This document shows, one piece after another, positions 11,940-23,049 of a stretch of 64,000 nucleotides of DNA (its first letter is position 1; each line of letters begins with the position of its first letter). Position numbers and translations under genes: made by a program. The stretch lies in contig OY294067.1 in NCBI GenBank assembly GCA_958510875.1, forward strand, positions 61,516,039-61,580,038, written 5' to 3'. Source of the DNA: Endomychus coccineus (lineage: Eukaryota > Arthropoda > Insecta > Coleoptera > Endomychidae). Below the pieces are notes generated by a model that did no database searches, was not told where the DNA came from, and saw nothing but the letters and a program-made list of their open reading frames with translations.

Positions 11940-12640
11940 TAATTATCTTCCAAGGACGGATATTTCTGCTTGAAAATATTGATCTCATAGATCTCGACTT
12001 GCGACTTGTATCATCCGCTTCATAATCATCGAATTAATTGGGAAAGATATTTTCTTATCGAAAAACTCCAAAGACGGAAAATAAAATTTTCGGAAGTACG
12101 ACTATCCAATCGTCAACCATTGAAATGCGTAACTTTTGAACAGAAAGAGATATCGACTTGCGGTTTATGCCATTCGCTTCAAAATCATTGAATTATTTAG
12201 AAAAGATATTTTCTTGTATGAATAATACTCCAAAGAAAGAAATAAAATTTACGGAAATAAGACTATTTAATCGTAAACCATTGACTTGCGTAACATACGG
12301 ACGGAAAGAGATATCGACTTGCAGCTTCTGCCATTCGCTTCAGAATCATTGAGTTAGTCTGAAAAAATATTTTTTCGTGGAAAAAGCTTCAAGGAGAGGA
12401 AATGAAATTTTCGGAACTATAACTATTTGATCATCATACATTGAATTGCGTAACATTCGGACGGAGAGAGATATCGACTCACGGTTTGAACCATTCGCTT
12501 CGAAAAGATTTTTGTCTCACAGAAAAAGCTCCAAAGACGGAGAATAAAATTTTCGATAGTGTGACTATTCACTCGCCAAACATTCAATTACAAAACTTGC
12601 AGTTTGTGCCATTCGCTTCAGAATCATCAAATTAGTTTGG
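11940..12640. repeat. Tandem array, unit about 160 bp, about 4.3 copies
   Basis: The landmark TATCGACTTG or close variants start at 11992, 12151, 12312 and 12472, so three successive spacings are 159-161 bp; a fifth, shortened copy follows with its equivalent near 12593. Each unit also carries CCATTCGCTTC, AATCATTGAATTA, CTCCAAAGACGGA and AAAATTTTCGGAA. Frames at 12006, 12158 and 12441 are translations of the repeat. The regular 160-bp period resembles a small satellite array. Confidence 0.85.
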
Positions 12641-12839
12641 AAAGGTTTTTTTTATAGAATTCATCATCACAGTGGAAGCGATTGTTATCAGGAGAGATCC
12701 AATCAACAAAATTAGGAAAATTTATGAACACTAAGGTACACGCGTTAAATGGCACAATTATTGACAATAAGGTCAAAAGTCGAAATATTTTTCAATATTA
12801 TTTCTAGGCATGTAGGCGTTAGAGTTTTCTAGAAAGTTT

Positions 12840-13070
12840 TGAGTGAAGCTGAACTAGTCCTCCTATCTGGAATCTCGCCCGTGGTGGAATAACAGACGAG
12901 ATTTCTGATGAGCATCGATCATGGTAATATATATAGAGACGGGGGAGAGATCGCCCATTTCCACTCTCCTCACTATACGTAGTAAATAGTATATGTCCTA
13001 TATATGTATTGTAATCGGGTAAAAAAATTTTTTTTCCTGATTTTCACAAGTTTTATTACAATTTGGCTCC
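12840..13070. repeat. Composite of two dispersed repeat pieces
   Basis: 12870-12960 matches 27295-27480 (GGAATCTC-CCGTGGTGG, ATAATAGACGAGA, GAGATCGC-CAT). Directly after, 12960-13070 matches 51170-51245 (CTCACTATACGTAGTA, TATTGTAATCGG, CTGATTTTCACAAG). The two blocks are side by side only here, so either they are parts of one longer element or one inserted beside the other. Confidence 0.55.
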
Positions 13071-14696
13071 AATTAAGAAATTATGTAATTTACATTGCTG
13101 AACATTTCATAGCATATACAAAAATGTAGATTTTCGAAATTATGTGCATCAAATTAGTTGAAAATTAAACATCGAATTTCCAATCTATGGTATACTAGTG
13201 TTCTTAACTTACATAAAACGATGATCAAGTATAAGATATTAACATAATTTCGTTTATGGTATATGACGAATATCATTTTTTTTAAATTGATTACTCATTA
13301 GTTATCCAGTTATCACATTAACCTGATGAACATTCAAATCTTGAAAAAACAAAGCTTATTCAAATATGATAGTTTTTTGCTAAATGTTTTTTCATTTCTT
13401 TTTTAGTTCTATTTAACATATTTACAGCCCCTAGAAAAATTATTTATTAACATGGAAATAATCTGGGTACAATATCAAATAGACATTGATATTAACAAAG
13501 ATTAATATTAATATAATAAAACACTTTTTACTTTGTTTTTATCACTTATATATATATTATATATAGTATACTATATATATTATATATAGAAATACTAACG
13601 TGATTTCATGAACGTTCAAACGAAACAAATGCTTTTTGAAAATTCTTCCAAAAATGATTGGAATAGTTCTGCTCTACATTCTACAATTGATTATCGAACT
13701 GAATATAATATATAAATTGTTATTCCATAAATTCAGAAAAAGCAAATGCCATATATGATCTCAAAATATAACAGTATCGTTTAAAGTAGATGGAAGACGT
13801 TTGATAAAAAAACTTAACCATAGTTTCCCTATCACATTAGCTTTTTCAAACAAATATTACAGTACCTTTTAATTCGATGTTGACGAAACTATAGTCAAAT
13901 TTATTCATTAAAGCAGTGAAAATCGAACTTTTAATAGTTATTTTATTTAAGTTTAGCAAGAATCTTCATCACGTAATAGCTGATTCTATTCAAAAGTAGT
14001 GTTTATTTCAAAACTTGATATAAAGCCAAGTGAACAGAAAGCTCACTTATGGATTGATTGTTTTGATGGTGTTAAATAGAGTGGCTAATGTGCTTAATTG
14101 GTGTTTTCCTGTTTTTCGGCTTCTGAGCGCCGTGAAGTTTTGTATTCGGCTAACCGATGTTAAAGAGCCCCAATACATCTCGCAGGTTGTATCTCTTGAG
14201 ATATCGAGGTGGGAATGAAAGCTCCTGGATCCCCTCTCTGGGGCACCATGATTCTTCCGTCGAGGCTTCCCTGACTATGTTTACGGAGTTGTTCCCATTC
14301 TGGTTCTTTTAATGTTACATTACGATACAATAGAAATCGTGCACGTAAATTCACCAAGCTATGTTTACTTTTACATTAAATTTTAAATTCGAACGTTTCT
14401 CTCCCTACTCCATTTATTTCCTCTTGTATAGGTATTCGATCATTGCCGTACATTATTTTAGTATCATCCTATTATCAAACGAATTTAATTCGATTAGCTT
14501 GCCAATTTTAATTTGTTACCAAATACCAACTATATTTTTATGAACCAGCTATAACTTTGCTTCATCTCATCTATCTGTCCAATTTGATTTTGAATAGACA
14601 GAAGCTCAAAGATGATGAAAATGTTGAAATAAAATGGAATACCCAATAGAAGTTCGATTTTTACTAGCTTAATAGATGAATGTGACTATAGTTTCT
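13071..14696. other. Unassigned, with an AT palindrome
   Basis: 13545-13590 is an almost pure TA palindrome (TATATATTATATATAG repeated and inverted) that could extrude as a cruciform. The region 14080-14350 is richer in G+C than its surroundings and has short frames on both strands (14030-14218 plus, 14160-14357 minus), none of which I recognise. Confidence 0.4.
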
Positions 14697-15301
14697 TCAA
14701 ACAAATATCAAACTGTAAAAGAGTTCACACTGTGGATATATTAAAACACTATTGATAAGAAATAATCACCCTTATCCACTAAAAATACTATAAAGATACG
14801 GGGGACCTTCCGACTACCAAGTAGCCATAATCAGAGTGAACTGAATTATAAAACAAAATGTGCCTATTTAAATACTATTTGGGGATAATAATTTAAACGA
14901 TGGATTACCCTCAGCTTGAGATTATTCGAAATTTAATAAATTGTTTTCCTTCATACATTTCCATCCCTTCCAATTTACCTAAATATTTGTCTGTACTGTT
15001 TTAAAAGTCATAAATTTTCTCGGAAAATGGTGTAACCTGTATTCAAAATATGTTCCGCTACCGCTGATAATTCTTTATATAGGCAAAATGTTCTTCATAA
15101 CATGAAGGAAAATTTCAACTCGTTATTTATTAAATCTCCAGCTGAGGTTAACCCATTATTTTTTATTCCCAAATAGTATTTAAACAGGCACATTTTGATT
15201 TAAAATTCAGTTAACTCTGATGATGGCTACTTGTTATCCGAAATGTTCTCAGTACTTTGATAATATTTTTAATGATTATTCCTTATCAGTAGTCAAACAA
15301 A
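14697..15301. mobile_element. Inverted pair of PLE-type terminal units
   Basis: 14730-14980 (minus) and 15100-15300 (plus) are inverted copies of one unit: each has the AATAATCACCCTTATCCACT block, a hammerhead-like core, GTGCCTATTTAAATACTATT and a CAGCTTGAGAT/CAGCTGAGGTT block. The plus core is CTGATGA (15217-15223), a GGCTAC...hairpin and GAAA (15240-15243); the minus core (14828-14834) is CTGATTA and decayed. The middle (15045-15110) holds a GCTACCGCTGAT...GGCAAAATGTTCTT block also present at 34580 and 47640. TCAAACAAA at 14697 and 15293 may be a 9-bp target duplication, but it is short enough to be chance. Confidence 0.6.
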
Positions 15302-15340
15302 AATTACGAAGTACTAATTTACTACAAAATAGCTACCTGA

Positions 15341-16051
15341 TATACCGGGTGTCCCAGTATACATGCTCCAATGGATTATCTCAGTCATTTCAGAAGATGA
15401 AAATTTGAAAATTTCATGATCTGCAATTCGTTCGGTTTGACCGGAAGTGACTCTGACTTTTTTATTTCAAATAGCACCCTGCATATTTTTTACAATTTTT
15501 GATTTCTACTCAAAATTATCTTTCCAACGATGTATCATTATCAAAGTTACAAACAAATGTATTCAAAAATGTTTCCATGGCACACTATGGTTTTCATTTA
15601 GGAATTATTGATTCTTCCAGTTCTACTACAATTCTAATAATTTGAAATTTGACGTTCTCTTCATCATCTCGAATGCAAAATTGTTCATGAATTATCAGTT
15701 ATTATTGAAGTCAAAATCAAGATTACACAAAATTTCGTAGCCTACTACAATTCTTTCAATTCGACAATTTCCATTGTCGTTTTTTCCATCAAATCGAATG
15801 TAGAATACAAAGTGTGATACATCGTTGGAAAGATGATTCTGAGTAGAAATCAAAAATTGCAAAAAATATGCAGGGTGCTATTTGGAATAAAAAAGTCAGA
15901 GTTACTTCCGGTCAAACCGGAACTGACTTTCAATTTTTGTTTCTCTCAGTTAAAGGTTCCTTGAACGAATTGGAGATCATGAAATTTTCAAATTTTTATC
16001 TTTTGAAATGACTGAGTGGATTATCTCATGTATACTGGTACACCCGGTATA
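15341..16051. mobile_element. MITE with long terminal inverted repeats, copy 1
   Basis: The unit begins TATACCGGGTGTCCCAGT and ends with the reverse complement of ACCGGGTGT...; the arms stay complementary far inwards through the CTCAGTCATTT and GACCGGAAGTGACTCTGA blocks and the TCTTTCCAACGATGTATCA block, so nearly the whole 711 bp can fold on itself. TA or TATA flanks both ends, as in TA-targeting DNA transposons. No transposase frame. The second copy is at 35666-36424. Confidence 0.85.
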
Positions 16052-16230
16052 ACTTCAATGATAATCCTAGGATAGATATTTATTGGAATTTCACCTGATC
16101 GGGCTTAACCCATTGCATGATTAAACGATGAACTGGTAGCATACGGAAAATCTAGTTATACAAATAACAAGGGAGAATTATTAAATATTTGTTAATCGTT
16201 CAATAGGGTATCGGACTGCTCATTATTATT

Positions 16231-16560
16231 ATTTTCTAGGGATCCAAGCAAATTCAATTTATTACTTATATTCTGAATGTACGAAATCTTGGAATTTTTG
16301 TCAAGGTTATGACTTTCCATAATTAAATGTTCTGCAAAAGTTCAGTCCGATTTATTATTAATTAATTACGTTTATGTTCTTTGTTCTGTTGTTTCAATGT
16401 CCTTCCGTTTTTTGAAGGCATATCATAGGGCAGGATAATCTATCATTATTATTTTCAACGAACTTGGCTAAATTATTCTGAATTTTGAACGCTATTTGAA
16501 TATCTAAAGTAGTAAGAAAATTTTGAAATAAAATTTGTGGGTGGCCCCATATTTGTGATA
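16231..16560 (-). pseudogene. Penelope-like element fragment (same subfamily as 1-350)
   Basis: The minus strand gives QNFLTTLDIQIAFKI then QNNLAKFVENNND (about 16440-16525), the linker between RT and GIY-YIG, and a decayed nuclease part (16240-16400) that aligns base by base with 1-225. The YVGQTG motif itself is largely lost. Upstream, the 62-codon frame ending at 16473 may be more of the same protein. No intact frame. Confidence 0.65.
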
Positions 16561-16804
16561 CTAGCATAAGAATAATTTTGTTTTATTGATACACTGGGTT
16601 GATAGCTAAGAAAACTATTCTTATTATCTTCAAATTTTTTAAGAATATCTTTTCTGAACAAAATTGATTCAAAAAACTATAAATGTTGTTAAAATAAAAA
16701 TATTATGCGATCAAAATGTATGGCAAGTAATAGTGCCACCACAGGTTATAATTTTGTCCACCGGTAACGTCCAAAAAATTCTTTCATCGATAATAGATAA
16801 ATAA

Positions 16805-16925
16805 AAACAAAGACTTCACTCTAATGACGGCTACATTAAGAGTAGTTTCAGTGCAATAGGGTGATTGTTTCTTATCTATAATGTAATGGTGTATCCACAG
16901 TGTGAACACTTTAATACTTCATTAT
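16805..16925 (+). repeat. Decayed PLE-type terminal unit
   Basis: CACTCTAATGACGGCTAC, GGGTGATTGTTTCTTATC and GTGTATCCACAGTGTGAAC follow the same order as in the better copies at 9.5, 15.2 and 27.8 kb. The core heptamer is mutated (CTAATGA) and the GAAA box is not evident. Confidence 0.5.
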
Positions 16926-18119
16926 CCTCAGTGTCTATTTTATTAATGGTAGAATTTAGCTAAATTAATTAATTCACATTTGATTATATCAACAAATATT
17001 CGAATGCAGTAACATTCGATTTTTTTCTAAAATGAGAAATGATTGTTAGAGTTTAAAAACATAACGTTAACATGGAAGGGGTGAAAAATGTGTAAGGAAG
17101 GAGTTAATATTGGCATATAAAGTATATCCCGAACAAAATTACATGTTCCAAGAAAATCAACCACATCTACAGAATTAATCTAATTTCTTATTTAGAACTT
17201 TCCCTCCTAGCTAATACGACTGGTATAGAAGAATATAATTGAATTGTCCAATCTTCTGTTCATCAATATCCTACTATTTCATCGCTTGTAGGAATACATT
17301 AGCTTTAAATTACTTTTAGAAAAAGAAACGTTTTCAACTTGAGAATCAGACAGGTAGCAGCATTTCGTACTGTTTCTTGTTAAGATAACATACTGGGGAA
17401 TCCAACGACTACTGTATTTGCATGAGAATTGAGTATTTGCTCAGGGCTAAGTTTATGCTCCCCTCGACACGATACATATACTTTTGATAATTCGCTTACC
17501 GTTTGCATTGACACGCTATTTTAACCCTAACAACATTTCCATGTTCCTTAGAAAACATAAATTTTCAATTAACTAATGAAATATATTATAACGTACATCC
17601 ATGTACATATCTGACGATTAATGTGCATAATTAAAACAATGCTTGAGGGTCATTTATCTTATAAAATTATTGTGAATGGAATGTATAATTAAATTTCAAA
17701 TTAATTAGAACCAACATAAATGATCACTCACTAAAGTATTTGAGTGCTGATAATCGATTATTATTGGTTTATATGAGGAACAGTGCTAACGCCAATTTTT
17801 TTTCAACATATGTACAGAATGGTATATATGGTGTTGTCTTCAATCTCAGGAGGTGATTTCTTGTCATAGGAAAAAGGTATTAACTTGTTTCGTGTTTTAG
17901 AAACGGGTTGTCTGAGGTTGAATAAATTTTGTCAATTATGAAAAAAAATGGTAATACCACTAGTGCTTAATTTATTTCAGGAAATTCTTTGGTTGTCATC
18001 GATATTTTGAAAATTTGGTCAAGACATTCGTGACAAAAAAAAATTCCAGGAATAATTTAGGCCCATGTGGTATTCGGTAAGGAAATTTCACACCTTATTG
18101 TATTTAAATAAATTCTTTC
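16926..18119. other. Unassigned AT-rich sequence
   Basis: Nothing recognised on either strand. Confidence 0.5.
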
Positions 18120-18600
18120 AAAATTTATATTTCTAGTTTTGACAGTATATGAATTCCCTATTGTAAAAACTGTAGTTGCATAGAAATAAGATTTAATACA
18201 GTACATTCTTTTATATTGTATCAAGTGTGAGTTACTACAACCTGTAGAAAGTTATATTTTTCCAATTATATTTGCACCTATATAGTTAATAAGTATTTGG
18301 AATCATAAGCTTTCAATATTGTATTTTAAGAAAATACTCTTCTAAGATTTAACATAGACCATTATTCCACAATATAATCTATTGATATTACTGAAATTGG
18401 TAGAAAATTACATTTCATCAATTTTATTACATCTACAGATTCAGTTTGTTCCGCAGTTATTCGTCTCATCAGAATGTAGTTGCTCAGAAATATCATTTAG
18501 ACTTAACCTAGTACATTCTTATATTTTACGTCAAGTTTGAATTACTATCATTGGCAGAAAATTGTTTTGAGATTATGTCAAAAAATTTCAACAATAATTC
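18120..18600. repeat. Tandem array, unit about 160 bp, about 3 copies
   Basis: Three blocks near 18175-18265, 18340-18430 and 18497-18580 share AAGATTTAA/AGACTTAA, a CATTCTTATAT stretch, GTATCAAG/GTCAAG, TTACTA and GGTAGAAAATT, spaced about 160 bp apart. Copies are well diverged. The sequence differs from the 160-bp array at 12 kb. Confidence 0.65.
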
Positions 18601-18876
18601 GATTCAGAGTACCCCTTCTGGGAAAAGTTTCGGAAAAATGCCTCAGATGCTAAGGTGATACTAGAAAAACTGAACATTTTATTGGTTGAAAAATTTTGTT
18701 GGTGTGAAATTTTCTGAAAAAATTAAAACGCATTATTACGGTACTCAATTTACTTGGTGGCTCGACTAAAACCGAACGGAAACTGAAAGGAAACATATTT
18801 GAAAAGATTGATTCCTGTTACATCTTCACGATTTTTACAATAGATCCATTAATCAATGTGAAAATAAATCTCCCTC

Positions 18877-21800
18877 AATAGTCGTGGAAATAAAGCAGAA
18901 AAAAGGCCATAGTAAAACAAAATAGGATTAACCGATTTTGATAAAAAATTTTTATATGATTCAGGAAGTCATTTAGAAAAAATGATACCGTTTTTTTTAT
19001 TTTTCTAATGTTCATTTTTGCATTTATACAGAGAAAAATGCATCTTTTTGAATACATTCTCGGGAGCTATAATAAAAAAAATAATTAAAGCAAATTACCA
19101 GATATAGCCAAAATTTCTCACTCGGCGGATTTTGGGGTCGCTGCTTACGATTCCAGTGCCACATTAGAGCAACGACGCACCTGGGGCTCAGAACATCTTG
19201 GTACTATCGTCGTCTTCAGGAAATTCGTGAAAATATCTTTTGCAATGAAGTGAAACTTATGGAGAGGTTCTCTTGAGGTTACCTGTCATGACCATGACAC
19301 TCAATAGTAACCTGGTGGTCAAGATACGTTATGGATCTAGGTCATCTCCATGATTTGTTTTTTGATAAGCTCTGGAATACAATCAAATGCATAGCTCTGG
19401 AGTTTTTGGGGCTGTTAAACACGATTCCGGTGCCATATTTGAACTACGACGCACTAAAGTCTCGGGACATCCTGGTACTATCGGCGTCTCCAGGAAATTC
19501 GCAGAAATACTTTCTTCAAAGGATTGAAACCTGTTAGAGATATTCTCTTGAGCATACGAGTCCTGACAATGACACCCAATAGTCACCTGATGATCAGGAT
19601 ATTCTGATTATCTAAGTCTTCTCCTGGTAGTTTTTTTTAATATGCTCTGAAATGAAACTTAATTCGTCTCTCCGGGGTTTTTCGGACCGCTGATAACTTT
19701 CCTGAAATTCGGACAAATCACCGAAGCATCTGGTGAACAGATCTGTGATATCGACAACAAAGAATTCAATAAATATCGTTTGCACTACAATGAAACTTGA
19801 TTAAATTTTTTTAATCCGAAAAAACTAATAGTGGAATATTTTCTATTTTAATAGCAAATATGTTGAAATTTTTAATAACAATGTTTTTCACTACTAGTTT
19901 AGCAAAAAAAGATAAGTTTAAAAAAAAACAATAGCCGTATCGTTAAGCTCGAACCTTTTTCATATTGGTCAATCAAAGGAAGTCGGAAACGTGGAAGGAA
20001 TTTCAAATTAATTTCCACCGGACTCGACTTCAGCGGCCCCAAAAAAAAACCGGGAAACGAATTTGGCTGCATTTCAGAACGTATTAAAAACAATTCATGG
20101 AAATGACCTAGGTCATCAGGGTATCTTGACCACCAGGTGACTATTTAAGTTCATGGTCACAACTTGTAACGTATAAATCCCATTGTACGGCATAGAAATG
20201 GCCGCTGTAGGACAATCGGTTAACTCCTGTGACGTCAGCTATGCTAGAGCGTATATTCGGTATATTCTAAGAATCATGGTCCGTATATTCTGAGAGTCAT
20301 GGACTGTACCTATATTCTAAGGGTCTTGGTTGCTCGGTGTCAGTTACCGCTTCTCTTTCGAGGGTGTTCTGGCAGACGCCGGAAAGAAAGAGAAAATGTT
20401 ACTTCTGGTCAATTCGTTCGAGTGGAAAGTCGATTGCTAGGTTATTTCAACAGGGAGGTGATACCAAGCGTGTGTTCGGAACCAAATTCTGGGAATATCC
20501 TTCCGTTGAAAACAAAGGCATTAATCACCAATTTGGATTGGAATATTTGGAATTAATTGGGTTATTGATATATCTTCGGGGATCTAAACTTAGTTCTCGA
20601 CGTGACTGGCTGTGAACGGAAGTAAATGTTGTCTTATTTGAAGGAAAACCCTATCGTGTTAGAGGTAAATATCGTTGTAATTCCATTTGATTTATTCACT
20701 AACTTCAGGAATTAATTGCCTCCATAGGTGGTATCTGACAGAACATAGGCTAGTCCTAAATTGTTCAACAATTGTTATGTATTTTGTTCATATCTGTCCT
20801 CTGACGACAGTAGAACAAAAGAGGTTTGAACGTTTCGTGATTTCAGGGTTCTTCTTCTTCCCTATATTTTGTCTATGTTGTGAAAAGTTCAACAAGAAGT
20901 GTGTTGAGGATTGCTTGGAACCTGCTGTGGGGACATCACTTAGGAGTCGCTGATTTATTTGTGCTTTACAATCGTGGAAACGATATAACAATTGTGGCAG
21001 GGACCCCTACATGAAGTAGAAGTAATTAATCATCACCAAGCAAATACAACATCAACTCTCACCAGATCAGATTATCGATTGTGGTTTTGTGTAACAATTT
21101 CAATAATCATTGAGTATTGTATATTATGTAAATTCAATCAACTGTTCACTTGTTTAAATGATTTGAGTAACTGATTTCATCCATATTTTCTAATCATTCG
21201 CTTCATATCTCATTGATACAAGTTTGTCATAAATTATATCAATATTAGTATTTCAAAGTAAATTTCAATCATTCTGGGTACAGATCTTTTATTTTCTTTC
21301 TTTCAGGGTAATTTAACCTGGGGACTTGAGTATTTGCATCCCCTAGTTATATACATAATTCATTGGTTGGTTAAAATACTCTGGCGCCCGAATTTTTAAT
21401 ATATGAAATATAACCTACGACCATCTTCACTGTACCTGTCGGCAACCAAGTGATAAAATAGAGCTTCAATTTATCCTTTAGTAAGAGTAAATAAGAACCC
21501 TTACAAACTGGCAACCTCGAAAGAACCTTCCTCACATCCCTCATCCCATTCCAAAAGACAATTTCGCAAATTCCACAATAGCACCTAGATGTTCTGAGCC
21601 CCGAATTCGCTGTTCGAATCTGGCACCGGAATCGTGTTCGACGCCCCCAAAAACCCCAGAGACACGAATGTGATTGCATTTCAGAGCATATTGAAAAACA
21701 ATCCATGGAGATGACCTAGGTCACCAGGGTGTCTTTACCACCATATGACTATTAAATGTCACGATCTTGACCCGTATGCTCAAGAGAACCTTCTTAACAG

Positions 21801-22185
21801 GTTTCATTCCTCTGCAGAAAGTATTTCTGCGAATTCCCTGGAGACAACGATAGTACCAGGATGTCCTGAGACCTGGGTTTGTCGTAGTTCAAATATGGCA
21901 CTGAAATCATAATCAGCAACCTCAAAACCCCCCTAGTATGAAATTGTGGCCTATTTTGGATATATTTAGCCATTTTTTCAACATTTTTGATATCATTTCT
22001 TAAACATGCATTGAAAAAGATGCATTTTCCTCCGTAGAAATGCTAAAATGCACATTAGGAGGAAAAAATGGTAACATTTTTTCTAAATTACTTCCTGAAT
22101 CGATTAAGAAAAATTTATCAAAATCGGTTTATTTAATTTTTTTTTTCGACCTTCTGCTTCATTTCCTCAACTACAACATTAACTT
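18877..22185. mobile_element. Large inverted-repeat (foldback-type) element with internal tandem repeats
   Basis: Left sequence from 18877 (AAAGCAGAA, AACCGATTTTGATAAA, GTCATTTAGAAAAAATGAT, AAAATGCATCTTTTT) is matched in reverse complement at 21960-22180, and the block around 19125-19700 (GGGTCGCTG, CGATTCCGGTGCCA, GACATCCTGGTACTATCG, TCCAGGAAATTCG) in reverse complement at 21590-21920. Inside the left arm a unit is repeated head to tail about every 274 bp (19199 versus 19473 for TGGTACTATCG), with a partial third copy. One more minus-orientation unit lies at 20020-20165. The middle, 20165-21430, is unique in this window. No transposase is visible. The ends are not sharp and no target duplication could be assigned. 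Confidence 0.7.
20165..21430. other. Unique centre of the inverted-repeat element
   Basis: This segment has a higher G+C content than the arms and several short plus-strand frames: 20299-20556 and 20337-20615 (overlapping frames, 85 and 92 codons) and 20687-20953 (88 codons, with a hydrophobic FFFFPIFCLCC stretch). I do not recognise any. They could be pieces of the element's own gene, captured host sequence, or chance. Confidence 0.4.
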
Positions 22186-23049
22186 ATAATGCTCCTTTGT
22201 GTTTTGTGAACAATTTTCCTTAAGTAATAATCACACCCTCGTAACTCTATCAAAAAAACGACCATAAATAACAAGCAAGCCATATGTATAGGCTGTAGAC
22301 TGCAGGAATGAAAGAATAATACACGTATTGCTAGCCTAATAATAGGCAGAATCTTCGATAGAATTAGCTTACGCTGCGGTTAGTATTCGTGTGGATATAG
22401 ATATTATGATGCATAAATATGTAATCATCGTTTCCTGGAATCATGACTTGGATCAGCTTTAATTGAGTAACAATTTTAAGGCGTAAACTTCGGGGATCCT
22501 CATAAAATTTCAAACATCTCATAACGTCTGTAGGCGTACATTAGCAAATTCAACCTTAATTGCGAAAGCGGCTTTTGCCCATCTGCATATGATATGACAT
22601 GTTCGGTTCCGTCTGAGTGGCAGCCTTAATAAGGTTTCCAGTTGGCTGAATATTGAGTTTTGCTACCGCTAACTCGCCGCATGATATCGTGGCCACTTGC
22701 AGGTCGAGCTTAGACCAGATTAGACTCCCACGGGATATAAGACTCTGGAAATCAAATTGAGTTCGGATTGCAAGCTACCACTACATATCAACTCTTCTAT
22801 CATACCGGCCAGACTTCAATAATTGACGGTACAAACATGTCCTTGCTCATAGTTTTCAAATATTCACACTTATTCATTTTAGTGAGAATAATGATGACAA
22901 TATAAATTGAGTATGTGAACAATAGTGAATTGCTACAAACACGTTTCCCCATCGGATCAAATACTCACTCCAATTGAGAGAGTAATTGAAATCTACACTA
23001 GAATTCACACTGTTCATTAAACTCACGTGCGTTTCTGAGATTATGTGCA
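22186..23049. other. Unassigned
   Basis: The part from 22480 to 22830 is less AT-rich than average but holds no frame or repeat that I can identify. Confidence 0.4.

Noticed and set aside
12006..12635. Three similar frames of 61-64 codons that look like a protein repeat
   Set aside because: They are translations of successive 160-bp tandem units; the similarity follows from the DNA repeat and frames are not continuous.
11940..12640. Evenly spaced repeats that might suggest a CRISPR array
   Set aside because: Repeat and spacer parts are all similar between units, the sequence is eukaryotic, and no cas-type genes are near.
13545..13590. TA-rich palindrome as a replication origin or terminator
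   Set aside because: Simple-sequence palindromes are common in AT-rich genomes and nothing around it supports a function.
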